A stretch of DNA of 6,059 nt from Pseudomonadota bacterium (GCA_023390955.1 JAEWBW010000068.1:1-6059), one strand, 5' to 3'. Counted from the first letter of the stretch, positions 1 to 5,714 are shown. Notes: generated by a model not told the origin, from the letters alone. Program-made: numbers and translations.

Positions 1-2
1 GT

Positions 3-23
3 GCGAGACCCTCGGGGTCTCGC
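3..23 (-). terminator. Perfect hairpin just past the reductase stop codon
   Basis: A perfect inverted repeat of 9 bp (GCGAGACCC at 3-11, GGGTCTCGC at 15-23) with a 3-base loop begins two bases beyond the minus-strand stop codon at 26-28. Its position fits a transcription terminator or a 3'-end-stabilising hairpin for the reductase mRNA. The tract where a U-run would lie, reading on the minus strand, falls beyond base 1, so an intrinsic terminator cannot be confirmed. Confidence 0.5.
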
Positions 24-25
24 CG

Positions 26-919
26 TCAGCGGAATTCGGCGGCGTTGTCGACCGCCCACTGGCGGAACGTGCGTGCGGGAGCGCCCGTGATCTCCTCGAC
101 CGTGCGCGTCACCTGCTCCGGCTGCGATTCCAGGCTTGCCCAGTACGCGAGAGCGGCAGCCACGAACGACGGATTGCCCCATTCCGCGAGCAACTGGCGC
201 TGCGCCTCGTCCGGAGACAGCTCCTCGTAGCGCACCGTTCGGCCCACGGCGTCGCCGATCGTCTCTGCTTGTTCGATCTGGGTCAGAGCTTCGGGTCCGG
301 TCAGCACGTACCGGGCCTCGTGATGCCCATCCTCGGTGAGCACGCGAGCCGCGACGTCGGCGATGTCCGCCTCGTGGATCAGCGAGCGCGCCGCTCGGCC
401 ATGTGGCCAGCGCACGACCCCTTCGGCTCGGATCTGCGGCGCCCACCCGAGCGTGTTCGTCGCGAAGCCGGTTGGCCGCAGGAACGTCCACGCCATTCCG
501 GAGCGCGCAATGAGCCGTTCGAGATCGGCATGGAACAAACCAGGCTGGGACTCGAGGTCATCGCGCACGCCCGCCGCCGAGAGGTAGACGACGCGGCGCG
601 CGTGCTTCGAGATCGCGTCGAGGGCGGCGGGCGCCGCGTGCGCGTTCAGGAATGGCCAGAGTAGGAACACCGCCTCGACGCCCTGCACGGCGACCTCGAG
701 GCTCTCCGGAGCGGAGAGATCGCCTCGGGCGATCTCCACACCACTCGGCAGCCGAGCCGCCGAAGGATTTCTCACGAGCGCACGAACCCGGGCACCGGCG
801 CTGTGCAATCGAGCCACGAGATGCCTCCCGACGCGCCCCGTCGCGCCGGTGACGAGGATCGTCGCGGGCGCAGCATTGCGATCAGCGTTGGTGCCATCCA
901 GGCGAGCAGTCGAGTGCAT
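26..919 (-). CDS. NmrA-like NAD(P)H-binding reductase (atypical SDR), likely SoxR-regulated
   Basis: A 297-residue protein of the atypical short-chain dehydrogenase/NmrA group, close in style to QorB-type NAD(P)H:quinone reductases and triphenylmethane reductases. The N-terminal Rossmann fold shows the nucleotide-binding motif TGATGRVG (G25, G28, G31), then VRNP (R50), a pattern usual for NADP(H) preference, then RGDL at 65-68 and the strand VVYLSAAGV at 110-118. There is no classical YxxxK catalytic pair, as is usual in this group. No signal peptide or membrane segment is visible, so it should be cytoplasmic. The start is well supported: GGAGG lies 6 bases upstream of the ATG, and no other Met precedes the Rossmann motif. 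The gene is divergent from soxR, and a SoxR-type promoter points at it. Inferred role: two-electron reduction of quinones or other redox-cycling compounds. The exact substrate cannot be read from the sequence. Confidence 0.9.
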   Translation of the reverse strand: MHSTARLDGTNADRNAAPATILVTGATGRVGRHLVARLHSAGARVRALVRNPSAARLPSGVEIARGDLSAPESLEVAVQGVEAVFLLWPFLNAHAAPAALDAISKHARRVVYLSAAGVRDDLESQPGLFHADLERLIARSGMAWTFLRPTGFATNTLGWAPQIRAEGVVRWPHGRAARSLIHEADIADVAARVLTEDGHHEARYVLTGPEALTQIEQAETIGDAVGRTVRYEELSPDEAQRQLLAEWGNPSFVAAALAYWASLESQPEQVTRTVEEITGAPARTFRQWAVDNAAEFR

Positions 920-925
920 GAACTT

Positions 926-930
926 CCTCC
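926..930 (-). promoter_or_regulatory. Ribosome binding site of the NmrA-like reductase
   Basis: GGAGG on the minus strand with a 6-base gap to the ATG at 919-917. This is an optimal Shine-Dalgarno site. It fixes the start even though about 19 residues precede the Rossmann-fold core. Confidence 0.8.
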
Positions 931-964
931 TTGCCCATCAGGGCAGCTCGAATCGACGGAGGCG

Positions 965-995
965 ACTCTAGAAGTTCAAGTGAACTTGAGATCAA
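965..995 (-). promoter_or_regulatory. SoxR-type promoter with SoxR box, driving the NmrA-like reductase
   Basis: On the minus strand, a -35-like TTGATC (995-990) and a -10-like TAGAGT (970-965) are separated by exactly 19 bp. That is the long spacer typical of MerR-family activated promoters, where the activator must untwist the DNA. The spacer carries a palindrome. The 18-bp stretch TCTCAAGTTCACTTGAAC (991-974) matches the E. coli soxS SoxR box CCTCAAGTTAACTTGAGG, as I recall it, at 14 of 18 positions and in the same register to the -35 and -10. The predicted transcript start is near 957-959, leaving a leader of about 40 nt that contains the GGAGG site. The same box may also let SoxR limit its own divergent transcription. 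The layout is read directly; SoxR binding is inferred. Confidence 0.8.
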
Positions 996-1015
996 GAACA
1001 ATCCGTGCTCCTGTC

Positions 1016-1020
1016 GGAGG
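1016..1020 (+). promoter_or_regulatory. Shine-Dalgarno-like GGAGG touching the soxR start codon
   Basis: GGAGG lies directly against the ATG at 1021 with no spacer, too close for normal Shine-Dalgarno pairing. There is no in-frame ATG, GTG or TTG in the preceding 48 bases, and none downstream before the helix-turn-helix. The ATG is therefore still the best start. Translation may be weak, or initiated from a very short leader. Confidence 0.4.
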
Positions 1021-1473
1021 ATGAAGACCGTCCTCACGATCGGCGAGGTCTCGCGCCGCAGCGGCGTCGCTTCATCGGCGCTTCGCTTCTACGAGGAGCG
1101 CGGCCTGATCGCGTCCGTTCGAACCGGATCGGGCCATCGTCGCTATCCGCGTCCAGTCCTGCGACGGATCGCGTTCATTGTGTTCGCGCAGCGGGTCGGA
1201 CTGACGCTCGACGAGGTCGGCGCGGAGCTCGCGAAGCTCCCGCCGGGGTATGCACCGAGCCGTCGAGACTGGTCGCGTCTGTCGAGCTCGTGGACATCGA
1301 GGATCGACGAGCGAATCGCCGAGCTCGAGCGCCTGAAGAGCGGCCTCACCGAGTGCATCGGATGTGGCTGCCTCTCGTTCGAGCAATGCACGCTATCCAA
1401 TCCTGGGGACCGCATCGGGCGTCGTGGCCCCGGTCCGCGCTTCTGGATCGGCGACCGCCGCCCTCGTACCTAG
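1021..1473 (+). CDS. soxR: Redox-sensitive MerR-family transcriptional activator SoxR
   Basis: A 150-residue SoxR (the E. coli protein has 154), a dimeric DNA-binding sensor with one [2Fe-2S] cluster per subunit. When the cluster is oxidised by redox-cycling drugs, superoxide or nitric oxide, it activates promoters with an overlong spacer. Visible features: the N-terminal winged helix-turn-helix with TIGEVSRRSGVASSALRFYE (6-25) and wing GHRRYPR (38-44); the dimerisation helix around 84-110, with the conserved RDWSRLSSSW region (82-91); and the diagnostic CIGCGC plus C123 cluster motif (C112, C115, C117, C123, spacing C-x2-C-x-C-x5-C), followed by the hallmark NPGD (127-130). All cluster ligands are present. 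It is divergent from the NmrA-like reductase across a 101-bp gap holding a SoxR box. No soxS-like AraC gene is in the window, fitting the arrangement outside enteric bacteria where SoxR controls detoxification genes directly. Confidence 0.95.
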   Translation: MKTVLTIGEVSRRSGVASSALRFYEERGLIASVRTGSGHRRYPRPVLRRIAFIVFAQRVGLTLDEVGAELAKLPPGYAPSRRDWSRLSSSWTSRIDERIAELERLKSGLTECIGCGCLSFEQCTLSNPGDRIGRRGPGPRFWIGDRRPRT

Positions 1474-1566
1474 CTTCCGTCGGGCGATCCATCTCGCCGC
1501 TCGGATCAGAGCCGAAACAGGCATCCGACGGTGAGCAGCATCAGGTGATCGACGTAAGAGTACGAG

Positions 1567-1601
1567 GGCCTCGAGCTTCGCCTCGCGACGAAGTCGAGGC
1601 C
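1567..1601. terminator. Strong bulged hairpin between convergent soxR and the SRPBCC gene
   Basis: Left arm GGCCTCGA (1567-1574), one bulged G (1575), then CTTCG (1576-1580). An 8-base loop follows (1581-1588), then CGAAG (1589-1593) and TCGAGGCC (1594-1601). This makes a 13-bp stem interrupted by a single bulge. It sits 94 bases after the soxR stop and 11 bases beyond the stop of the opposing gene, so it could end transcription from both sides. There is no U-tract on either strand, so Rho-independent activity is uncertain. The rest of 1474-1612 shows only a weak 7-bp inverted repeat with a 41-base gap (1477-1483 with 1525-1531). Confidence 0.5.
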
Positions 1602-1612
1602 GCGCTCCCCCG

Positions 1613-2104
1613 CTAGGCAAACCGCTTGTCGAGCTTGGTGAGCTGGCTCGTGAACCCTTCCTTCTGCATCCTCGTGAACTCGTCGCTGTGCATCGCGTCC
1701 AGCGTGACGACCATGCGAACGCTGTCGCCGACCGAGAAGAAGTCCACGGCGATGTTGCTCTCGTAGGTCGCGACGCCGGGAAGAAAGTCGATGACGTTCG
1801 TGACGACGAGCCGCTCGTGGGGCCTCAGCTCGGTGAAGCGGGAGCTGGTCGCATGGGAGGCCGGCCGCCCCATCTGCTTCATCGCCGCGATCATCTCCGG
1901 CGTGTCGGCGATCATCTCATAGCGGAGAGCGCCGCCGACACGCGCATCGAGCTCTAGGACCTCGGCACGGAAGCCCTGCGGCCCCCACCACGACTCGAAG
2001 CCCTCCTACGTGGCCCAGAGAACCCACACGTCCTTGATGCTCGCTCGATAGATGCGTTCGACGACGACCTTCGCCTCGCTGCGCGACTTGTTCTCGCTGC
2101 TCAT
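1613..2104 (-). pseudogene. AHSA1/SRPBCC-domain protein gene interrupted by an in-frame TAG
   Basis: Read through one stop, this is a 163-codon gene for an AHSA1-like SRPBCC (START/Bet v1 fold) protein, a helix-grip fold with a ligand cavity. The reading frame is open from the ATG at 2104 to the stop at 1613-1615 except for TAG at 2006-2008 (codon 33). Residues before the TAG (VVVERIYRASIKDVWVLWAT, 13-32) are a typical family N-terminus. Directly after it the frame continues with EGFESWWGPQGFRAEV, the conserved family core, then LDARVGGALRYEMIADTPEM and the C-terminal FTSQLTKLDKRF. Relatives that I recall have Lys at the stop position, so one AAG-to-TAG change would explain it. As the sequence stands, translation gives a 32-residue peptide. 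An ATG at 1915 could start only the last 100 residues, which would lack the first strand and the WWGP region. The start overlaps the ArsR stop by ATGA, indicating coupling. Its function is unknown beyond family level. Confidence 0.85.
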
Positions 2105-2457
2105 TTCCGCTGGCTCCTCTCTTTGACTCGGCGAGTCTGCTGTTGTTGTTTCTTCTGCAGTGCAGCTTCGAAGCGATCGAGGCGCGCCTCCCATAGATTT
2201 CGGTACTGGGAGAGCCACCCCTCGAGCTCCCGGAACGGCTCCGGCTTCAATGCGTAGAGGCGGCGTTGGCCATCCGGTCGCATCGAGACGAAGCCCGCCT
2301 CGGAGAGGATGCGGAGATGCCGCGAGACACCGGACTGGTGGATTCCGGCCTTCTCGACGACGTCACCGACTTGCTGCTCGCCATCGCGAAGCACCTCGAC
2401 GATGCGACGACGCGTTGGATCTGCGAGGGTCTGGAAGACGTCAAGTTGCACGTCCAT
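2101..2457 (-). CDS. ArsR-family winged-helix repressor paired with an SRPBCC gene
   Basis: A 118-residue ArsR/SmtB-type regulator. It starts with the family-typical MDVQLDVFQTLADPTRRRIV (1-20). The winged helix-turn-helix includes the recognition region HQSGVSRHLRILSEAG (40-55) and the wing MRPDGQRRLYAL (59-70). A C-terminal helix with W81 and W89 follows, then a basic, Gln-rich tail (101-118). The metal-binding ELCVCDL motif of true arsenic sensors is absent, so a metal ligand is unlikely. This is the subgroup usually found beside SRPBCC genes. The frame stays open upstream to an ATG at 2565, but residues added that way do not resemble the family, so I chose the ATG at 2457. No clear ribosome site precedes it. 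The stop overlaps the next start as ATGA, making a two-gene operon. It probably represses itself through the palindrome at 2460-2481. Confidence 0.85.
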   Translation of the reverse strand: MDVQLDVFQTLADPTRRRIVEVLRDGEQQVGDVVEKAGIHQSGVSRHLRILSEAGFVSMRPDGQRRLYALKPEPFRELEGWLSQYRNLWEARLDRFEAALQKKQQQQTRRVKERSQRK

Positions 2458-2782
2458 ACATATACACGACCGTGCATATATCGCAAGCACTCCACCTGCG
2501 GAGGCGCAGCTGGCCCGGAACGCTGGAGCCCATGATGTGGTTGCGTTTCGAGATGCCGTGGCCATTCGTCGCCGAGGGGGCGCTACCGCGTCATGCCCCG
2601 CGCACGTGACGTGGCCGGCAACGCGCAGCCGCGACCGGAGGACCTCATCTGGAATCAGCAGGGCTCGGCTACGACGGCCATGCTCCGCTCGAGGTCGCCG
2701 CTGCGGATGTTGCGAATGCCGTGATCGGCGACGCGTGGGTCTGCTTGCCTATCTGTCGCACCGTTCTACTGTCTCCCGTGCG
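2458..2782. other. 325-bp divergent intergenic region between arsR-type gene and kinase
   Basis: No intact gene is visible. Near the ArsR start lies an AT-rich island in otherwise GC-rich DNA (2458-2482), which I take as promoter and operator DNA. The middle part, about 2490-2640, shows nothing recognisable. From about 2649 a protein-like frame runs on the plus strand into the kinase start and is listed separately. A kinase promoter is not clear. TTGCCT (2745-2750) followed after 16 bp by TACTGT (2767-2772) is the best I can see, and it is weak. Confidence 0.5.
2460..2481 (-). promoter_or_regulatory. AT-rich inverted repeat, candidate ArsR operator/promoter
   Basis: CACG (2465-2468) and CGTG (2471-2474) flank a 2-base centre. 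Outer arms ATATA (2460-2464) and ATATAT (2476-2481) extend the symmetry with one unpaired base (2475). The repeat ends 2 bases from the ArsR ATG. On the minus strand it includes TATATG (2480-2475), a possible -10, which would give a leader of only about 11 nt and would explain the missing ribosome site. Autorepression at such palindromes is usual for ArsR regulators; binding here is inferred. Confidence 0.4.
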
Positions 2783-2786
2783 ATGA
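2649..2786 (+). pseudogene. Possible 3' remnant of an unidentified gene abutting the kinase
   Basis: One plus-strand frame reads LESAGLGYDG (from 2649), then HAPLEVAAADVANAVIGDAW, then VCLPICRTVLLSPVR, and stops at TGA 2784-2786. That stop overlaps the kinase ATG at 2783 as ATGA. The composition (alternating hydrophobic and small residues, few Arg) looks like protein, while the other plus frame here is Arg/Cys-rich and shadow-like. The rhythm faintly recalls the C-terminus of a short-chain dehydrogenase, but I cannot name it. The frame is closed by a stop at 2607-2609 and no start is evident. Third-position G/C, about two thirds by my count, looks lower than in the neighbouring genes. It may be a decayed fragment or chance. 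Confidence 0.25.
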
Positions 2787-3883
2787 AGTGCGACGCATCG
2801 CCGAATCGGTCCCTCCGTTCACGTCGCGGCTGGCAGCCACCATCCGACGAAGCCGAGCTCACGCGACGCGTCGTGGAGGAGCTTCCGGACTTGGCGTGGA
2901 CGGCCACGGCCGACGGATTCGTCGACTTCTACAACCGCCGGTGGCTCGAGTACACGGGGACGCCCCTCGAAGACGCCGCCGGATGGGGCTGGGCGAGCCT
3001 TCTCCCGGAGGAGCAACGCCCCCTGCTACTCGAGGGCTGGCGTCATGCCGTCGAAACCGGCGAGCCCTTCCACGTCGAGGCGCAGATTCGCGGCGCGGAC
3101 GGTCACTACCGCTGGTTCCTGACCAGGGCGCGTCCGGTTCACGACCGCGCGGGCCGCGTCATCCGCTGGATCGGCATCAACGTCGACGTCGACGAGCAGC
3201 ACAGGCTTCGGGAGGAGGTCGAGGCGCAGAGCCGGCTCACGCACGCGATAACGGACAACGCCTCAGGCGCGCTTTTTCTCATGGACGCCAACCAGCACTG
3301 CACGTTCATGAACCCCGCAGCGGAGAAGATGACAGGGTTCACGATGCAGGAGGTCCTCGCCGCGCGCGGGCCGCTCCACGACCTCATCCACCATCGGCGG
3401 CCCGGCAACAGGCCCTACCCGCTCGCGGAGTGTCCGATCGACCGCGCGCTGCCGACGCGTGCCCGCGAGCAGGGCGTGGACGTCTTCGTCCACAAGGATG
3501 GTCACTTCTATCCGGTCGGCTTCACCGCCAGCCCCATCGTCGTCGCCGGACGCCCGACGGGCACGGTGATCGAAGTCACGGACCTGAGCGCGGCAGAGTC
3601 GCGCGAGGCGTGGCTCGAGGCGCTCATCGAAGGCTCACCCGTGGGCATTGCCGTCTACGATCGTTCGCTCCGGTTCCTGCGAGTCAACGCAGCCCTCGCC
3701 CGAATGGCGCGCTTGGAGCCGCATGCATGTCTCGGACGGACGCTGCGGGAGGTCCTGCCCGGTCTTCCGGAAGACCTCCGCTCAGTATCGCCGGGTCATC
3801 GAGACCGGCATGGCGGTCGTCGACTACGAGCTGAGAACCCCCGGAGAAGCGTTCCGGAGCCTCGACGCCGACTGCGACCCTAG
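2783..3883 (+). CDS. Hybrid sensor histidine kinase, N-terminal part (PAS-PAS-partial PAS), frameshifted
   Basis: This is the N-terminal half of a hybrid histidine kinase that should run to 5714 but changes frame near 3775-3783. PAS1 spans about residues 30-140 and contains ATADGFVDFYNRRWLEYTG (41-59), ending in the PAC-type strand RWIGINVDVDEQ. PAS2 is about 150-268 (ALFLMDANQHCTFMNPAAEK). A third PAS starts about 278 (SPVGIAVYDRSLRFLRVNAA) and is coherent to GLPEDL (residues 327-332, ending at 3778). After that the frame becomes a basic, Arg/Pro-rich shadow sequence to the stop at 3883, for a nominal 366 residues. No signal peptide or membrane helix is seen, so sensing is cytoplasmic. I chose the ATG at 2783 because it precedes PAS1 by about 30 residues and no better start exists; no ribosome site is obvious. 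Restoring the frame gives a protein of about 976 residues with PAS3 complete. Confidence 0.8.
   Translation: MKCDASPNRSLRSRRGWQPPSDEAELTRRVVEELPDLAWTATADGFVDFYNRRWLEYTGTPLEDAAGWGWASLLPEEQRPLLLEGWRHAVETGEPFHVEAQIRGADGHYRWFLTRARPVHDRAGRVIRWIGINVDVDEQHRLREEVEAQSRLTHAITDNASGALFLMDANQHCTFMNPAAEKMTGFTMQEVLAARGPLHDLIHHRRPGNRPYPLAECPIDRALPTRAREQGVDVFVHKDGHFYPVGFTASPIVVAGRPTGTVIEVTDLSAAESREAWLEALIEGSPVGIAVYDRSLRFLRVNAALARMARLEPHACLGRTLREVLPGLPEDLRSVSPGHRDRHGGRRLRAENPRRSVPEPRRRLRP
3775..3783 (+). other. Frameshift point inside the third PAS domain of the kinase
   Basis: Up to CTC at 3776-3778 the coherent protein is in one plus-strand frame (GLPEDL). From 3780 it is in the next (AQYRRVIETGMAVVDYEL). 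Removing one base within CCTCC (3775-3779) joins them into a normal PAS sequence. A one-base insertion or a two-base deletion is therefore implied. No slippery heptamer or nearby stop suggests programmed frameshifting. Confidence 0.8.
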
Positions 3884-5714
3884 CCTGGCGCGCTGCTTCC
3901 AGCTCAGCATCTATCCGATCCTGGTACGTGGCTTCGTCGAAGGCGTCGTCTCGATGGTCCAGGACGTCACGCAGCGCGCGAGAGAGGACGAGCGGCGGGC
4001 ATTCCTCGCGAAGGCGAGCGAGGTGTTCGCGGGGTCCCTCGATCTGCGGCGCACGTTCGACAGCATCGCTCGCCTCTTCGTTCCCAAGCTCGCAGACTGG
4101 GCAGAGGTGTTCGTGCGGCGCGACGACGGCAGCGTCGAGCTCGTGACGGCGAGTCACGCCGATCCGGAAGCCGGTTCGCGGATCCGAGCCCTGTTCGAGA
4201 AGGCACCTGCCGAGGTCCGGAACGCGTCCCCATGGGCCGAGGCGCTGCGAGCGGGCCGCCCCACTCTGGTTCACGACGTCGCCAGTGCGCTCCATGAGGA
4301 CGCGAGCACCCGCGCCCTCCGGCCTTGGCTGGACCTCATGCACCGCGAGCTCGGTGCAGTGTCGATCCTCTCTGTCCCTATGGCCGTTCGCGGCGGCCAC
4401 GCCATCGGCGTCCTCAGCGTCGGCTCGTGCAGGGTGACGCATCGCTTCCACCGCGAGCAGATCCCCGTCTTCGAGGAGGTCGCGCGTCGCGGCGCGAGCG
4501 CGATCCAGAACGCTCGACTGTTGCTCGCAAACCGCGAACGTCGCCGCGCCGACGAGGCGAACCGTGCCAAGGACGAATTCCTCGCCGTGCTATCGCACGA
4601 GCTTCGAACTCCCCTCAACGCGGTGCTCGGATGGACTCGGATGGTGGCGAGCGACGCAGTACCACCCGAGCGTCTCCGCGAGGCGCTGCAGGTCATCGAA
4701 CGGAACGCGCTCGCGCAGGCACAGCTGATCGAGGACCTGCTCGACCTCTCGCGCATCATCACCGGACAGCTTCGCCTGGAGCCCGAGCCCTTCGAGATCG
4801 CAGAGGTCGTCCGGGCGGCCGTGGAAAGTGTGACGGCTGCAGCCGCGGCGAAGGGCGTGTCCCTCGAGACCACGATCGATCGGGCCGCGGGTTCGATGCT
4901 CGGCGATCCGAACCGGGTGCGCCAAGCCGTCTGGAATCTCCTGACGAACGCCGTGAAGTTCACTCCTCGAGGTGGGCACGTCAGCATCCGCTGCGCCCGG
5001 GAGGAGGACCGGATGGTGGTCACCGTCACGGACACCGGCGAGGGCATCGCCCCGGAGTTCGTTCCTCACGTGTTCGAACGATTCCAGCAAGCCGACATGT
5101 GCTCGACGCGGCGCCACGGCGGGCTCGGCCTGGGACTCGCCCTCGTCCGGCACATCGCCGAGTTGCACGGGGGGACCGTCGACGCCGCAAGCGCCGGTGG
5201 CGGGCAGGGATCGACGTTTCGCCTCGAGCTCCCGATCGTTCGTCCACGCGGGCCCGCAGCGCAGGCCAACGCGCCGGCGACTGGCACACGCCCACGCGTC
5301 GGTTCGCCGGCCGACCTCGATTTCGCGGCGGTCCAAGGCTTCAAGCTCCTGGTCGTGGACGACGACGAAGACTCGCGCGAGCTTCTCGACACGATGCTGT
5401 CGTACTGCGGAGCGAACGTGTCCACGGCGGCCTCGGTGAAAGCGGCAATCGCGGCGTTCGACGAACAACGTCCGGACGTGCTCATCTCCGATATCGCGAT
5501 GCCGGGCGAGGACGGCTACGACCTCATCGAGCGGCTACGGACGCGGCCGCCCCGAGAAGGTGGCAAGGTGCCGGCCGTTGCGCTGACGGCCTACGCCCGC
5601 ACGGAGGATCGTACCAAGGCGCTGCTCGCAGGATTCAATGCGCACGTGGCGAAGCCGGTCGACCTCGAAGAGCTCGTACGTGTAATCGCCGAGGTCGCGC
5701 GCGCTACGGCCTGA
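3810..5714 (+). CDS. Hybrid sensor histidine kinase, C-terminal part (GAF-HisKA-HATPase-REC)
   Basis: This is the catalytic half of the same kinase. Homologous reading begins about 3780 (AQYRRVIETG), and 3810 is the first ATG after the frame change. In frame-restored numbering (about 976 residues) the order is as follows. The end of PAS3 runs to about 396. GAF is about 405-585. A charged coiled-coil linker follows, then HisKA with SHELRTPLN (phospho-acceptor His605). HATPase shows the N box NLLTNAVKFT (N718, N722), G1 DTGEGIAP (D750), the F box FERFQQAD and G2 GGLGLGLAL (779 on). After a Pro/Ala-rich linker comes a receiver domain, about 853-974, with acidic pocket D859-D861, phospho-acceptor D903 in SDIAMPG, the conserved TA of ALTAYA, and K957 in KPVD. 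All catalytic residues are present. It would autophosphorylate on His and pass phosphate to its own receiver; the downstream partner is not in the window. Without frame repair this part has no good ribosome site. Confidence 0.85.
   Translation: MAVVDYELRTPGEAFRSLDADCDPSLARCFQLSIYPILVRGFVEGVVSMVQDVTQRAREDERRAFLAKASEVFAGSLDLRRTFDSIARLFVPKLADWAEVFVRRDDGSVELVTASHADPEAGSRIRALFEKAPAEVRNASPWAEALRAGRPTLVHDVASALHEDASTRALRPWLDLMHRELGAVSILSVPMAVRGGHAIGVLSVGSCRVTHRFHREQIPVFEEVARRGASAIQNARLLLANRERRRADEANRAKDEFLAVLSHELRTPLNAVLGWTRMVASDAVPPERLREALQVIERNALAQAQLIEDLLDLSRIITGQLRLEPEPFEIAEVVRAAVESVTAAAAAKGVSLETTIDRAAGSMLGDPNRVRQAVWNLLTNAVKFTPRGGHVSIRCAREEDRMVVTVTDTGEGIAPEFVPHVFERFQQADMCSTRRHGGLGLGLALVRHIAELHGGTVDAASAGGGQGSTFRLELPIVRPRGPAAQANAPATGTRPRVGSPADLDFAAVQGFKLLVVDDDEDSRELLDTMLSYCGANVSTAASVKAAIAAFDEQRPDVLISDIAMPGEDGYDLIERLRTRPPREGGKVPAVALTAYARTEDRTKALLAGFNAHVAKPVDLEELVRVIAEVARATA

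Noticed and set aside
1477..1531. Inverted repeat CCGTCGG/CCGACGG after soxR
   Set aside because: The arms are only 7 bp and 41 bases apart, which is expected by chance at this GC content. The hairpin at 1567-1601 is much stronger.
1005..1616. Plus-strand 203-codon frame overlapping soxR
   Set aside because: It is out of frame with the clear SoxR protein and Arg-rich; a shadow.
2593..2724. Small plus-strand ORF of about 43 codons starting at an ATG
   Set aside because: No ribosome site, no recognisable sequence, and it overlaps the more protein-like frame at 2649-2786.
2309..2782. Upstream extension of the kinase N-terminal frame
   Set aside because: The frame is open back to 2309, but the added residues are Arg/Cys/Ser-rich, run antisense through the arsR gene and do not resemble a sensor domain. 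The ATG at 2783 is preferred.
3723..3883. Programmed frameshift in the kinase
   Set aside because: No slippery sequence, no stop codon near the shift and no stimulatory hairpin evident. A mutation or sequence error is simpler.
3684..4451. Minus-strand open frame of 255 codons opposite PAS3 and GAF
   Set aside because: Its composition mirrors the sense strand and it has no ribosome site or motifs.
4590..5468. Minus-strand open frame of 292 codons opposite the kinase
   Set aside because: It is antisense to the HisKA, HATPase and REC coding sequence, with no family resemblance; a typical GC-rich shadow.
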